Shown here one piece after another: positions 8,205 to 16,886 of a DNA stretch of 42,374 nucleotides. The position numbers and the translations under genes were made by a program. Numbering within the stretch: position 1 is the stretch's first letter; every line of letters starts with the position of its first letter. Location: positions 1 to 42,374 of the forward strand of contig JAUXWM010000008.1 of the NCBI GenBank assembly GCA_030681375.1. Reading direction: 5' to 3'. Below the pieces are notes generated by a model, which saw only the letters and a list, made by a program, of their open reading frames with translations, made no database searches and was not told the origin of the DNA. The stretch comes from Gallionella sp. (GTDB lineage Bacteria > Pseudomonadota > Gammaproteobacteria > Burkholderiales > Gallionellaceae).

Positions 8205-9395
8205 ATGGCTAATCCTTACCGTATCCTCACACTGAACAAGATTTCCGCTTCAGGACTGAAACGCTTTCCCTCTACCACTTACAAGGTGGGAACTGATGTT
8301 GCCGAGCCCGATGCCATTCTGGTGCGCTCGCAAGTCATGCACGACATGGTGATTCCTGACAGCGTGAAAGCGATTGCGCGCGCGGGTGCGGGAACCAACA
8401 ATGTACCCGTCGCCAAAATGACTGCACGCGGTGTGCCGGTGTTCAATGCGGCGGGTGCCAATGCCAATGCGGTTAAGGAACTGGTGCTCGCCGGCATGTT
8501 GCTTGCATCGCGCAATATCGTGCCTGCGCTGGGATTTGTCGCAGGCTTGCAGGGTGATGATGCCAGTCTGCACAAGCTGGTGGAAGACGGCAAAAAGAAC
8601 TATGCCGGCATAGAATTGCGCGGACGCACGCTGGGCGTCGTCGGCCTGGGTGCGATTGGCCGCCTGGTGGCTGATGCGGCGCTGGGTTTGGGGATGCGCG
8701 TCTATGGTTATGATCCCGAGATTACCGTCGAGGGCGCGTGGAGTCTGTCCTCGCAAGTGAAAAAAGCGCAAAGCATAGAAGACCTGCTTAAAAATAGCGA
8801 TTTTGTGACATTGCATGTGCCCCTGCTGGACGCGACGCGCGGCCTGATCAACGAAGCGCGCGTAAAGGCGATGAAATCGGGTGCGGTGCTGTTGAATTTT
8901 TCGCGCGACGCGATAGTGGACAGCGATGCGGTTCTGGCCGGTCTGGCCAACAAGCGTCTGCGCAGTTATATCTGCGATTTCCCTGCGCAAAAATTACAAA
9001 ACGAGCCAGGGGTGCTGACGCTGCCGCATCTGGGCGCCTCTACCGAGGAAGCCGAGGAAAATTGCGCGGTAATGGTGGTGGACCAGGTGCGCGAGTATCT
9101 GGAGCACGGCAATATCACCAATACGGTGAATTTTCCGACGCTGGTGATGCCGCGCGAATCGGCGTTCCGTCTGGCGGTTGCCAATGCCAATGTGCCGAAT
9201 ATGCTGGGGCAGATTTCCACTACGCTGGCGCAGTCGGGTATCAATATTCACACCATGATGAACAAGTCACGCGGTGAAATGGCGTACACGCTGGTCGATA
9301 CGGATTCGGCTATTCCCGCTGAATTGATCGCGCATATCGCGGCCATCCCCGGCGTGCTGATGGTGCGTGATCTGCCTTTGCCGGTACTGTCATGA
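8205..9395 (+). CDS. serA: D-3-phosphoglycerate dehydrogenase
   Basis: This 396-residue protein catalyses the first step of serine synthesis, oxidising 3-phosphoglycerate with NAD. The N-terminal substrate domain has RSQVMHD and GAGTNNVPV. The Rossmann motif GVVGLGAIG is at 144-152, and the catalytic triad is Arg234 (NFSRDAIVD), Glu267 and His275 (PHLGAST). A C-terminal ACT domain (about 320-396) would sense serine. There is no intervening ASB domain, so it is the shorter type. RBS is AGGTG upstream of ATG 8205. The stop overlaps the pheA start (ATGA, 9392-9395), linking serine and aromatic synthesis in one operon. Confidence 0.95.
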   Translation: MANPYRILTLNKISASGLKRFPSTTYKVGTDVAEPDAILVRSQVMHDMVIPDSVKAIARAGAGTNNVPVAKMTARGVPVFNAAGANANAVKELVLAGMLLASRNIVPALGFVAGLQGDDASLHKLVEDGKKNYAGIELRGRTLGVVGLGAIGRLVADAALGLGMRVYGYDPEITVEGAWSLSSQVKKAQSIEDLLKNSDFVTLHVPLLDATRGLINEARVKAMKSGAVLLNFSRDAIVDSDAVLAGLANKRLRSYICDFPAQKLQNEPGVLTLPHLGASTEEAEENCAVMVVDQVREYLEHGNITNTVNFPTLVMPRESAFRLAVANANVPNMLGQISTTLAQSGINIHTMMNKSRGEMAYTLVDTDSAIPAELIAHIAAIPGVLMVRDLPLPVLS

Positions 9396-10483
9396 GCGCA
9401 CAATTGAATCAGTATCGCGAGCAGATAAATCATCTGGATGACGAGCTGCTCAGGCTGGTTAATCAGCGTGCTGCCCTTGCGCAACAGATCGGTCACGTCA
9501 AGGAATCTGAAAAACAACTGCACGGACAACAGGATAGCGTGGTGTTGCGTCCTGAGCGCGAGGCACAGGTGTTGCGCCGTTTGCAAGCCGCCAACCCGGG
9601 GCCGTTGAGCAATGCGGCTATCGCAGCCCTGTTTACCGAGGTAATGTCGAATTGTCGTGCGCTGGAAGCACCGATGACGGTGGCCTATCTCGGGCCGGAA
9701 GGCACATTTACCGAAGCGGCCGCACTCAAGCGTTTCGGTACGGCGGTGCAGGGGCAATCGTGCGCGACCATAGATGATGTGTTTCGTGCGGTGGAAAGTG
9801 GCGCGGTTCAATATGGCGTCGTACCGGTGGAAAATTCTACCGAAGGCGCTATCGGTCGCACGCTGGATCTGTTTTTGCAAAGCGGTCTGAAAATTTGCGG
9901 TGAAGTGATGCTGGCGATACATCAATGCCTGCTGTCCAGTCAGTGTGATATGACCGAAATTCAGACGGTGTATTCGCATCCGCAATCTCTGGGCCAGTGT
10001 CAGGGTTGGCTGAACGTGAATCTGCCGCATGCGGCACGCATTCCCGTGTCGAGCAATGCGGAAGCGGCGCGGCTGGCAGCAGAGCAGGCTAACAGTGCCG
10101 CAATTGCGGGTAGTCAGGCCGCGCTGCATTTTAAACTGCAAGTATGCGTAGAAAATATTGAGGACGATGCCAGGAATGCCACGCGTTTCCTGGTGCTGGG
10201 AAATCAGCAGGTGGCACCGTCCGGCTTGGATAAGACCTCACTGGTTCTGTCTGCGGTGAATCGTCCCGGTGCGGTGCATGATTTACTGGTTCCGCTGGCG
10301 AAGCATGGCGTTAGCATGACTAAGTTTGAGTCACGCCCGTCGCGTTCCGGCGTATGGGAATACGTGTTTTACGTGGATATCGAAGGGCATCAGGCGGATA
10401 GCAAGGTGGCTGCCGCGCTGGCTGAGCTCAGACAATCTGCGGCTTTTATAAAAATTTTGGGTTCGTATCCGGTTGCGGTATAG
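9392..10483 (+). CDS. pheA: Chorismate mutase/prephenate dehydratase
   Basis: This 363-residue P-protein makes phenylpyruvate from chorismate in two steps. An AroQ-type chorismate mutase occupies residues 1-90 (DDELLRLVNQRAALA). The prephenate dehydratase domain, about 95-270, begins YLGPEGTFTEAAA and has NSTEGAIGRT and the catalytic Thr264 in NATRFLVLG. The ACT domain (about 280-355) carries ESRPSR (313-318), the phenylalanine-binding motif, so feedback inhibition is expected. It overlaps serA by 4 bases. The stop codon is part of a 6-bp hairpin (TAGGGC 10481-10486, GCCCTA 10493-10498). Confidence 0.97.
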   Translation: MSAQLNQYREQINHLDDELLRLVNQRAALAQQIGHVKESEKQLHGQQDSVVLRPEREAQVLRRLQAANPGPLSNAAIAALFTEVMSNCRALEAPMTVAYLGPEGTFTEAAALKRFGTAVQGQSCATIDDVFRAVESGAVQYGVVPVENSTEGAIGRTLDLFLQSGLKICGEVMLAIHQCLLSSQCDMTEIQTVYSHPQSLGQCQGWLNVNLPHAARIPVSSNAEAARLAAEQANSAAIAGSQAALHFKLQVCVENIEDDARNATRFLVLGNQQVAPSGLDKTSLVLSAVNRPGAVHDLLVPLAKHGVSMTKFESRPSRSGVWEYVFYVDIEGHQADSKVAAALAELRQSAAFIKILGSYPVAV

Positions 10484-10536
10484 GGCGGGTTTGCCCTAAA
10501 GGGTGCAGCCTGCCATCAAAAAGAGGTGTATTAAAA

Positions 10537-11310
10537 ATGGCAATAAAACAATTGGCTTGGGAAGTGGATTTTCTAAAAGACAACCCGGCTTTTCAGTGCG
10601 ACAACTACGGTGTTCCTCCCGATGCGCGCCACATCAGCTATCCCATCAGGATGGTGAGGTACTGGTTCATCTATCATTTTTTGCGTGAAGAATCCGCGCG
10701 CCGTGGTGCGCTGAATGTTTGCGAAATTGGCGTGGATATCGGGCAGATGCTGGGGTTTTTGAGAGCATCCGAAGCACTGGGCGGCGGCAAGGTTGAGCTG
10801 GCCAGCTGGGATGCGGTCGATGCGCTGATACGCGAGGATATACTCAAGCGCGTGGGGTACAACGAGTTTTATCAGGTCGATCTGGAAAGCGCCGAATTTT
10901 CCCTGAGCGATGACAAGCAATATGACGTGATGATTCTGTTGCATGTGCTGGAACATCTGTTCAAACCGGAGGAGCTGGTTGCGAAAATCGTGCCGCATCT
11001 GAAGCCAGGCGGCATGCTGATAGGCGGCTTGCCCTCCACACCCGAGTCATTTGCACAGGCACGCGAAGACAAGATACGCGCGACAGCCCGTAAATTCGGC
11101 CATGTCAGCGTGTTTTCACCCGAACGCGTGCGTGAAATGGCACAAGCGAACGGACTGGAAGTAGAATTTCTGAGCGGCGCATTCTTCATGCGCAAGAAAG
11201 GTTTTTTCCTGGAAAACTATCAGTGGTGGCTGCGTTTCAACCTGTGGTTCGGTGCAACATTCCCCGGTTGGCCGGGCGAGACTTACTGGATTTTGCGCAA
11301 GCCTCTGTAG
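10537..11310 (+). CDS. Class I SAM-dependent methyltransferase
   Basis: This 257-residue protein has the layout of a class I methyltransferase of the type often seen with surface polysaccharide genes. The SAM-binding motif is degenerate: VCEIGVDIGQMLGFL (residues about 61-75) in place of the usual VLEIGCGTG. The acidic post-I region is ASWDAVDAL, and the later motifs are ILLHVLEHLFKPEEL and LKPGGMLIGGLP. The C-terminal 60 residues are rich in Trp, Phe and Tyr (NYQWWLRFNLWFGATF), which suggests membrane association. It sits between pheA and hisC, transcribed with them, but has no known role in aromatic synthesis. Its substrate cannot be told from sequence. The start at 10537 follows an AGAGGTG ribosome binding site. 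Confidence 0.75.
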   Translation: MAIKQLAWEVDFLKDNPAFQCDNYGVPPDARHISYPIRMVRYWFIYHFLREESARRGALNVCEIGVDIGQMLGFLRASEALGGGKVELASWDAVDALIREDILKRVGYNEFYQVDLESAEFSLSDDKQYDVMILLHVLEHLFKPEELVAKIVPHLKPGGMLIGGLPSTPESFAQAREDKIRATARKFGHVSVFSPERVREMAQANGLEVEFLSGAFFMRKKGFFLENYQWWLRFNLWFGATFPGWPGETYWILRKPL

Positions 11311-11329
11311 GTTGCGCCAGGATAGAGAC

Positions 11330-12433
11330 ATGGATTACACACAATTGGCTCCGGCCTACATACGTGCAATAGCGCCTTACCAGCCCGGCAAGCCGATTTC
11401 CGAGCTGGAGCGCGAGCTGGGCATTACGGATATCGTCAAGCTGGCCTCGAACGAGAATCCGCTGGGCGCGAGCCCCATGGCTGTTGCTGCCGCGCGTGCC
11501 GCGCTGGACGAGATCAGTCTGTATCCGGACGGCAACGGTTATGCGCTGAAGGAGGCGCTGGTGCAGCGCTACGGCGTCTCGCACAGTCAGCTGGTATTAG
11601 GGAATGGTTCCAATGATCTGCTGGAACTGACGGCGCGCGCTTTTTTGACCGTAGGCGACAAAGTGGTGTATTCCGATCACTCGTTTGCGGTATATCCTCT
11701 GGCGACACAGGCGGTGGGTGCGATAGGCATCAGTGTCGCCGCACGAGATTATGGACATGATCTGGACGCGATGCGTCTCGCTGCGGTAGAGCAGGGTGCC
11801 AAGCTGATTTTTATCGCTAACCCGAATAATCCGACCGGCACCTTTTTGTCTGGCGATGCGCTGTATGCTTTCATGCGCGCCTTGCCTGAGAATATATTGG
11901 TGGTGCTGGACGAAGCCTATAACGAATATCTGCCCGAAAACTGCCGTTACGACAGTGTGAGCTGGTTGGCGGAGTTTCCTAATATTTTGATTTCGCGCAC
12001 TTTTTCAAAAGCTTACGGTCTGGCCTCGCTGCGTGTCGGTTATGCGCTGGGTGATCCGCAGGTGATCGATATGCTGGGGCGGGTGCGACAGCCCTTTAAT
12101 GTAAACAGCATGGCGCAAGCCGCCGCGCTGGCTGCGTTGCAGGATATAGAATTTGTACAGCGCACTTTTGAATTGAATCTGCGCGGTATGGCGCAGCTGA
12201 CAACAGGTTTGCGCGCTTTAGGTCTGAAATACATTCCGTCCTTCGGCAATTTTGTCAGCTTTCATGTAACGAATGCAGCGTGGATTTACCGCCGCTTGCT
12301 GGAATCAGGCGTGATTGTCCGTCCAGTAGGCAATTACGCGATGCCGGACTATTTGCGTGTGAGCATCGGTCTGGAAACACAGAATCAGAAATTTTTATCT
12401 GCCTTGAAGCAGATACTCGGAGAAACAGCATGA
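11330..12433 (+). CDS. hisC: Histidinol-phosphate/aromatic aminotransferase
   Basis: This 367-residue class I/II aminotransferase belongs to the HisC family. Its place between pheA and aroF suggests the HisC2-type role: transamination of phenylpyruvate and 4-hydroxyphenylpyruvate, possibly as well as imidazoleacetol phosphate. Motifs are LASNENPLGASP (38-49), NPNNPTGT (164-171), the DEAYNEY strand, and the PLP lysine Lys227 in SRTFSKAYGLASLRVGY. The frame is open 26 codons earlier, overlapping the methyltransferase end, but the start at 11330 follows a spaced AGGA and begins with the family sequence MDYTQLAPAYIRAIAPY. Its stop overlaps the aroF start by 4 bases. Confidence 0.93.
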   Translation: MDYTQLAPAYIRAIAPYQPGKPISELERELGITDIVKLASNENPLGASPMAVAAARAALDEISLYPDGNGYALKEALVQRYGVSHSQLVLGNGSNDLLELTARAFLTVGDKVVYSDHSFAVYPLATQAVGAIGISVAARDYGHDLDAMRLAAVEQGAKLIFIANPNNPTGTFLSGDALYAFMRALPENILVVLDEAYNEYLPENCRYDSVSWLAEFPNILISRTFSKAYGLASLRVGYALGDPQVIDMLGRVRQPFNVNSMAQAAALAALQDIEFVQRTFELNLRGMAQLTTGLRALGLKYIPSFGNFVSFHVTNAAWIYRRLLESGVIVRPVGNYAMPDYLRVSIGLETQNQKFLSALKQILGETA

Positions 12434-13446
12434 TTATAGTAATGGGCAGGGATGTCACCGACGAACAAATCGGTACGGTGGTTAAACGGCTTGAAGTGGC
12501 GGGTCTGAAGGCTAATATTTCACGCGGCATCGAACGCACGGTAATCGGTGCGATCGGTGATGAACGCCAGCTGAGTGAAGAAATGTTTACCCCTTTGCCG
12601 GGCGTAGAATCGGCAATGCACGTCACCAAGCAATATAAGATCGTGTCGCGCGAATCCCATCGCAACGATACCGTGATCGATATTGGCGGCGTCCAGTTGG
12701 GTGGCAATCAGATTCAGGTGATCGCCGGTCCCTGCTCGGTAGAAACTCAGGAGCAGATGGACTTGTCCGCGCAATTTGTGGCCGAGGCGGGTTGTCGCCT
12801 GATGCGCGGCGGGGCGTTCAAGCCGCGCACCAGCCCTTATGCTTTTCAGGGACACGGTGCCAGCGGCCTGGATATGTTCCGTCAGGCGGCAGACAAGTAC
12901 AAATTGCCTATCGTCACCGAACTGATGGATGCACGTCAGCTGGATACCTTCATGGAATACGATGTGGACGTGATCCAGATCGGTACGCGCAACATGCAGA
13001 ATTTCGATCTGCTGAAGGAAGTCGGGCGCATCAACAAGCCGGTAATCCTCAAGCGCGGCATGTCCGCCACCATCTCCGAGTGGTTGATGGCGGCGGAATA
13101 CATCGCGGCGGGCGGCAATCACAACATCATCTTCTGTGAGCGCGGTATCCGTACCTTTGAAACTTACTACCGCAACGTGCTGGACGTGACTGCAATCCCT
13201 GTGCTGAAGAAAGAGACGCATCTGCCGGTGATCGTTGATCCTTCGCACGCAGGCGGCAAGGCATGGATGGTGGCTGCCCTGTCGCAAGCGGCGGTCGCCG
13301 CAGGCGCGGATGGTCTGCTGGTCGAGATGCATCCCAGTCCGTGTGATGCCTGGTGTGATGCTGATCAGGCACTGACCCCGCAGGAGCTGAAAAAATTGAT
13401 GGGCACGCTGGGCGCAATTGCCGGTGCAATCGGGCGCACGCTTTAA
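12430..13446 (+). CDS. aroF: DAHP synthase, type I-beta
   Basis: This 338-residue 3-deoxy-7-phosphoheptulonate synthase condenses phosphoenolpyruvate and erythrose 4-phosphate, the first step to chorismate. It is the type with an N-terminal ferredoxin-like (ACT-like) domain (residues 1-70), known in Thermotoga to mediate tyrosine/phenylalanine inhibition. Its barrel then carries AGPCSVET (99-106), GGAFKPRTSPY, GTRNMQNF, LKRGMS, CERGIRTF and VDPSHAGG. The ATG at 12430 overlaps the hisC stop (ATGA). A longer frame exists upstream but would lie inside hisC. This fits the pheA-hisC-aroF-tyrA order. Confidence 0.95.
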   Translation: MIIVMGRDVTDEQIGTVVKRLEVAGLKANISRGIERTVIGAIGDERQLSEEMFTPLPGVESAMHVTKQYKIVSRESHRNDTVIDIGGVQLGGNQIQVIAGPCSVETQEQMDLSAQFVAEAGCRLMRGGAFKPRTSPYAFQGHGASGLDMFRQAADKYKLPIVTELMDARQLDTFMEYDVDVIQIGTRNMQNFDLLKEVGRINKPVILKRGMSATISEWLMAAEYIAAGGNHNIIFCERGIRTFETYYRNVLDVTAIPVLKKETHLPVIVDPSHAGGKAWMVAALSQAAVAAGADGLLVEMHPSPCDAWCDADQALTPQELKKLMGTLGAIAGAIGRTL

Positions 13447-13483
13447 CGTGGGTAATGGACTGTTAACCTGACGGAGCCCTGGA

Positions 13484-14539
13484 ATGCGCATGCCATTAAA
13501 ATTATTGCTGCTATTACTGGCAATCAGTATCGCTCCATCCGTGGCAGCCATGTCACTGGGTGAAGGGAAAATACGCAGCCATATAGGCGAGCCGTTTCTG
13601 GCTGATATATCCTTGCTTGGCAGTTACAGCAAGGATGTCAGATTTTCGCAGGTTAACAGCGCCGAATGTCGTTCATCGATCATCGGGGTGACGGCGAATG
13701 GATGTGATGCGCTTTATGAAGGACGGTTGAGTTTTTCTATCAAACAAAGACCGGATAGTCAGCATTATTTAAGCGTGGCTGGTGAACGAAGCGAAGAAAT
13801 GTTTTATCGCGTCATCATCAAGTCCGAATCGCAGCTCGGCGGAACGGTTTTTAATGCCTTCGTGTTTTTGCCCGAATTCAAGGTCGATTCCGAGAGTGCT
13901 CCCGTTGTTTCAAGTGAAAGTGTAGTCTCGCCTGAAATGAGCGCGGCGTTGCCGAAAAATCCGGTGACTGAAAAAACGACTGTGCCGGTATCAAAGCCGC
14001 TCAAGGCGACGTTGCCTGAAGAAATAAAGCCCGAACGCAAGCCCAAAGCACGCGTGCAGCCGGTTGCTGTGGTGCAAGCAGCGGGAAAAGCGGCCGATGC
14101 TCAATTGCAGATTAAAAAGCACGGGGAATATGCGGACGATATTTACGCGCTTGAAAAAGAAAATATCAAAATCGAACAACAGATTGTTCTGCTTGAGAAA
14201 CATATCAGCTTGCTTAAAGAGGTTATCCGGTTGAAGAGCGAAGTCGGCGCCTCGGCGACTGTGGAAGTTGGCGTAACTCCGGCGCTTCCTGTCACCGCGC
14301 CTGTTTTAGTAACCGTTCCGCCAACAGCGGTCACGGCAGGACAGAACATATTGACCTGGTTATTGCTTGCCGTCGTTCTGGTGCTATCGGCACTGTTGTG
14401 GTGGGTTTACAGAAAGTTTAGCAGTCTGAAACCGGAAGTTGGCTCTGTCATCTCCGAAAAGAGCGTGCCGCCGCATTTGATGACGGATGCGAGAGCATCG
14501 CTGGATTTGACGAATGCTTTCGTTAAGCCAAAGTGGTAA
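13484..14539 (+). CDS. FimV-like single-pass membrane protein
   Basis: This 351-residue protein has a signal peptide (1-22, ending SVAA), then a FimV/LysM-adjacent N-terminal domain beginning MSLGEGKIRSHIGEPFLADISLL. The latter matches the conserved FimV opening (L G x I x V x S x L G Q P L x A). A Pro/Lys/Val-rich linker (about 130-205) follows, then a coiled coil (about 213-246, EKENIKIEQQIVLLEKHISL), a second Pro/Val linker, one membrane segment (ILTWLLLAVVLVLSALLWWVY, about 288-308) and a short cytoplasmic tail. It lacks the C-terminal TPR module of full FimV, such as the one at 33331-35007. FimV proteins shape polar localisation and type IV pili. It lies between aroF and tyrA, which is not an obvious functional setting. 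GGAG precedes the ATG. Confidence 0.75.
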   Translation: MRMPLKLLLLLLAISIAPSVAAMSLGEGKIRSHIGEPFLADISLLGSYSKDVRFSQVNSAECRSSIIGVTANGCDALYEGRLSFSIKQRPDSQHYLSVAGERSEEMFYRVIIKSESQLGGTVFNAFVFLPEFKVDSESAPVVSSESVVSPEMSAALPKNPVTEKTTVPVSKPLKATLPEEIKPERKPKARVQPVAVVQAAGKAADAQLQIKKHGEYADDIYALEKENIKIEQQIVLLEKHISLLKEVIRLKSEVGASATVEVGVTPALPVTAPVLVTVPPTAVTAGQNILTWLLLAVVLVLSALLWWVYRKFSSLKPEVGSVISEKSVPPHLMTDARASLDLTNAFVKPKW

Positions 14540-14611
14540 GCGCACAATCACGCCTGTACTGCTGTTTCTGGAAAAACGCGTATAGCTGTTCCCACCTTTT
14601 TCACTGTGATT

Positions 14612-15475
14612 ATGAAATTGAATAAAGTTGTTATTTTCGGCGTTGGCTTGATTGGTGGCTCGTTCGCATTGGCGTTACGCCGCGCGAATGCAGTTACTGA
14701 AGTGGTCGGCTTCGGGCGCAGTGAGGCCACGCTGGAACAGGCGCGCAGTCTGGGTATTGTTGACCGCATCGGACAGGATGTGGCCGCTGAAGTGAATGAC
14801 GCGGATCTGGTATTGCTGGCGACACCCGTCGGGCAGATGGCGGAATTGATGGCGCGCATTGCCCCTTATCTGGGCCCGCACACGCTGCTTACCGATGGCG
14901 GTAGCACCAAGAGCGATGTGGTGGCCGCCGCCTATGCAAATCTGGGTGACAAGGTGGCACAGTTTGTTCCCGCGCATCCTATCGCCGGTGCCGAGCAAAG
15001 CGGCGCGGCTGCCGCACACGCTGATCTGTATAGCGGTAAAAAAGTGGTGCTGACCCCGCTGCCGGAAAATCCACAGGACACCGTGGCGCGCGTTCAGGCG
15101 GCCTGGCGGGCATGCGGTGCGAATATTTATAGTCTGACTTACAGCGAACACGATGCCGTGTTCGCGGCAGTGAGTCATTTGCCGCATTTGTTGTCGTTTG
15201 CGCTGGTGCATGATCTGGCGCAGCGCGATAACCGCGATGTGCTGCTATCCTTCGCCGCCAGCGGTTTTCGTGACTTTACCCGTATCGCGGCAAGTTCTCC
15301 CGAAATGTGGCGCGACATCTGCATGGCCAACCGCGCTGCCTTAATGAGCGAATTGCAGGCGTATACCGCTGAGCTCAATACACTGCATTCTGCACTGGAA
15401 AACAATGATGCGGCAAAACTGGAAGAAATTTTCAGCTTGGCACGCGAAGTGCGCGGCAAGTGGACGCAGCAGTAG
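14612..15475 (+). CDS. tyrA: Prephenate dehydrogenase
   Basis: This 287-residue enzyme oxidises prephenate to 4-hydroxyphenylpyruvate in tyrosine synthesis. It has an NAD-binding motif FGVGLIGGSFAL (9-20), DADLVLLATPV, and the catalytic segment HPIAGAEQSGAAAA with its conserved His. It is followed by the helical C-terminal domain with SHLPHLLSFAL and GFRDFTRIAASSPEMW. There is no ACT domain and no chorismate mutase domain. The start is taken at ATG 14612; a GTG at 14606 two codons upstream is an alternative. In other betaproteobacteria tyrA directly precedes aroA; here two extra genes intervene. Confidence 0.95.
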   Translation: MKLNKVVIFGVGLIGGSFALALRRANAVTEVVGFGRSEATLEQARSLGIVDRIGQDVAAEVNDADLVLLATPVGQMAELMARIAPYLGPHTLLTDGGSTKSDVVAAAYANLGDKVAQFVPAHPIAGAEQSGAAAAHADLYSGKKVVLTPLPENPQDTVARVQAAWRACGANIYSLTYSEHDAVFAAVSHLPHLLSFALVHDLAQRDNRDVLLSFAASGFRDFTRIAASSPEMWRDICMANRAALMSELQAYTAELNTLHSALENNDAAKLEEIFSLAREVRGKWTQQ

Positions 15476-15523
15476 CTTGTTGTACACTGCCGACTATATT
15501 TCAACTCACGCGAGGAGACGAAC

Positions 15524-15904
15524 ATGGGATTAACTTATGCAACGCTTAAATTAACCAATCTATTTGGTCACCAAAGCGTCGAGGTGAGTGCGCTGGTCGA
15601 TACGGGCGCAACATTTATGTGTGTCTCGGAAGAAATTGCCTTGCAATTGGGCTTTGATATTACCGAAGTCAGTCGTCAGGTGGTGACTTTGGCCGATGGT
15701 CATCAACGCAAAGTGCCGAAAATCGCACCCATAGAAATTGCGTTTGGCAACCGGACTTATGTCACTGAGGCGGTGGTGTTGGGTAATGAGGCTTTGATGG
15801 GGGTTATTCCCATGGAGGCAATGGATTTGATTGTTGACCCGCGTCAGCAGATACTGATTGCCAATCCGCAGCATCCGAATTACCCGGTAGCCTCAGCGAA
15901 GTAA
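15524..15904 (+). CDS. Retropepsin-like single-domain aspartic protease
   Basis: This 126-residue protein resembles the bacterial clan AA (AF_0612-type) aspartic protease family, small retropepsin-like proteins thought to work as homodimers. The catalytic motif is ALVDTGATFMCVSE with Asp26-Thr27-Gly28. The second conserved segment, near the C-terminus, is LMGVIPMEAMDLIVDPRQQ, with the usual hydrophobic-hydrophobic-Gly before it replaced by a Met-Gly-Val. No signal peptide or membrane segment is seen, so it should be cytoplasmic. A clear GAGGAG ribosome binding site lies upstream of ATG 15524. Substrate and role are unknown for this family. It lies between tyrA and an AT-rich unknown gene. Confidence 0.8.
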   Translation: MGLTYATLKLTNLFGHQSVEVSALVDTGATFMCVSEEIALQLGFDITEVSRQVVTLADGHQRKVPKIAPIEIAFGNRTYVTEAVVLGNEALMGVIPMEAMDLIVDPRQQILIANPQHPNYPVASAK

Positions 15905-16078
15905 GTGTATGATTGCAAGATATTATCCTGTGAAAATACGCCACATTCTTGACAAAGGCCTCAAGGGTGGGTTTGTGCCAGAATCGGTCGCTCGATTTCT
16001 ATAGGTAGCCAAAAACAATTGACCCCGGTACATTTCATTTGAGCATGTCACACAACGGATATAGGAATCACATAGACC

Positions 16079-16738
16079 ATGTTAATTGAAAAGGACAAGC
16101 TTGAGCGTATTGAGTCTATTGCATCAATATGCTCGTCTATAGCAATTCCACTTGTGCTTGCTGTGATGGGGTATTTTGTTCAGAAGCAATTTGCCGAAGA
16201 AGGACTCAAAAAGGACTATGTCTCTATCGCTGCTGGAATACTGAAGGACGATCCTTCGAAGCAAGAACCTGACTTGCGTCAATGGGCAGTAAATGTGCTC
16301 GATTCTAATTCGCCAATTCCGTTCTCTAAACAAGCTAAAGATGGGCTATTAAAGGGGGTAGTTGCTGGACCAGGAATACCGCCCCCCATTTCCGACTGCA
16401 TGAAGCCCCCAAAGAAGCGGACTGTGCTGGAGGAATACAAAAAATTAGCTGATTTTAGTCAAACGGCTGACGCCGATAGCTTGCTAAAGGCGTTCAATAA
16501 GTTCTCCGATGTTGTTAAGAAAGAAGAGATTGATGCTCTATATTTGGCAGAACATTTAAAGTGTATGCAGGCATGGGCAAAGATAGTTGTTGAGAGTGAT
16601 ACTAATTACAGGAAGTCAATCGGCGCAGAAGATAGCAAATCCATTTATAAAAGGTTACAAAAAGAAAAAATGGAAAAGTCAGCAGCAAGCGTGGTTAAGC
16701 CTAAGGCACCAAGTCATACCGTTCCGTCAACGCCCTGA
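16079..16738 (+). CDS. Unknown membrane-anchored protein
   Basis: I do not recognise this 219-residue protein. It has a short charged N-terminus, one hydrophobic segment (residues about 15-34, IASICSSIAIPLVLAVMGYF), then a segment LKKDYVSIAAGILKDDPSKQ followed by LRQWAVNVLDSNSPIPFSK. That pattern (membrane helix, KDYV.IA..IL, then RxWAV) recurs in small proteins of accessory and phage-like regions as I remember them. The rest is helical and Lys-rich. It is visibly AT-richer than its neighbours and has no good ribosome binding site before ATG 16079. Upstream, 15905-16078 contains nothing I can name. A palindromic repeat follows it. Recent acquisition between tyrA and aroA is a reasonable inference. 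Confidence 0.6.
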   Translation: MLIEKDKLERIESIASICSSIAIPLVLAVMGYFVQKQFAEEGLKKDYVSIAAGILKDDPSKQEPDLRQWAVNVLDSNSPIPFSKQAKDGLLKGVVAGPGIPPPISDCMKPPKKRTVLEEYKKLADFSQTADADSLLKAFNKFSDVVKKEEIDALYLAEHLKCMQAWAKIVVESDTNYRKSIGAEDSKSIYKRLQKEKMEKSAASVVKPKAPSHTVPSTP

Positions 16739-16844
16739 AGAACTACACAATGTTCCGGTTTGTCTCGAAAGCTGAATTTCGGCAAGTTCAGCTATCTGGC
16801 AATGAGCAGCATCCGGGTTGACCACGGCAATTATGAATAACCTA

Positions 16845-16864
16845 ATTCCCGCCTGTACGGGAAT
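16845..16864. repeat. REP-like palindrome before aroA-cmk
   Basis: ATTCCCG (16845-16851) and CGGGAAT (16858-16864) form a 7-bp stem with loop CCTGTA, followed by GACAAGAA. This is the core of a very common bacterial extragenic palindrome (ATTCCCGC..GCGGGAAT type). It lies 22 bases before the aroA-cmk start codon. Confidence 0.65.
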
Positions 16865-16886
16865 GACAAGAACCTGAAAGTGCAAT

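Noticed and set aside
15949..15978. TTGACA at 15949-15954 as a promoter for the unknown gene at 16079
   Set aside because: No acceptable -10 box lies at 16-18 bases, so the match to the -35 consensus alone is not enough.
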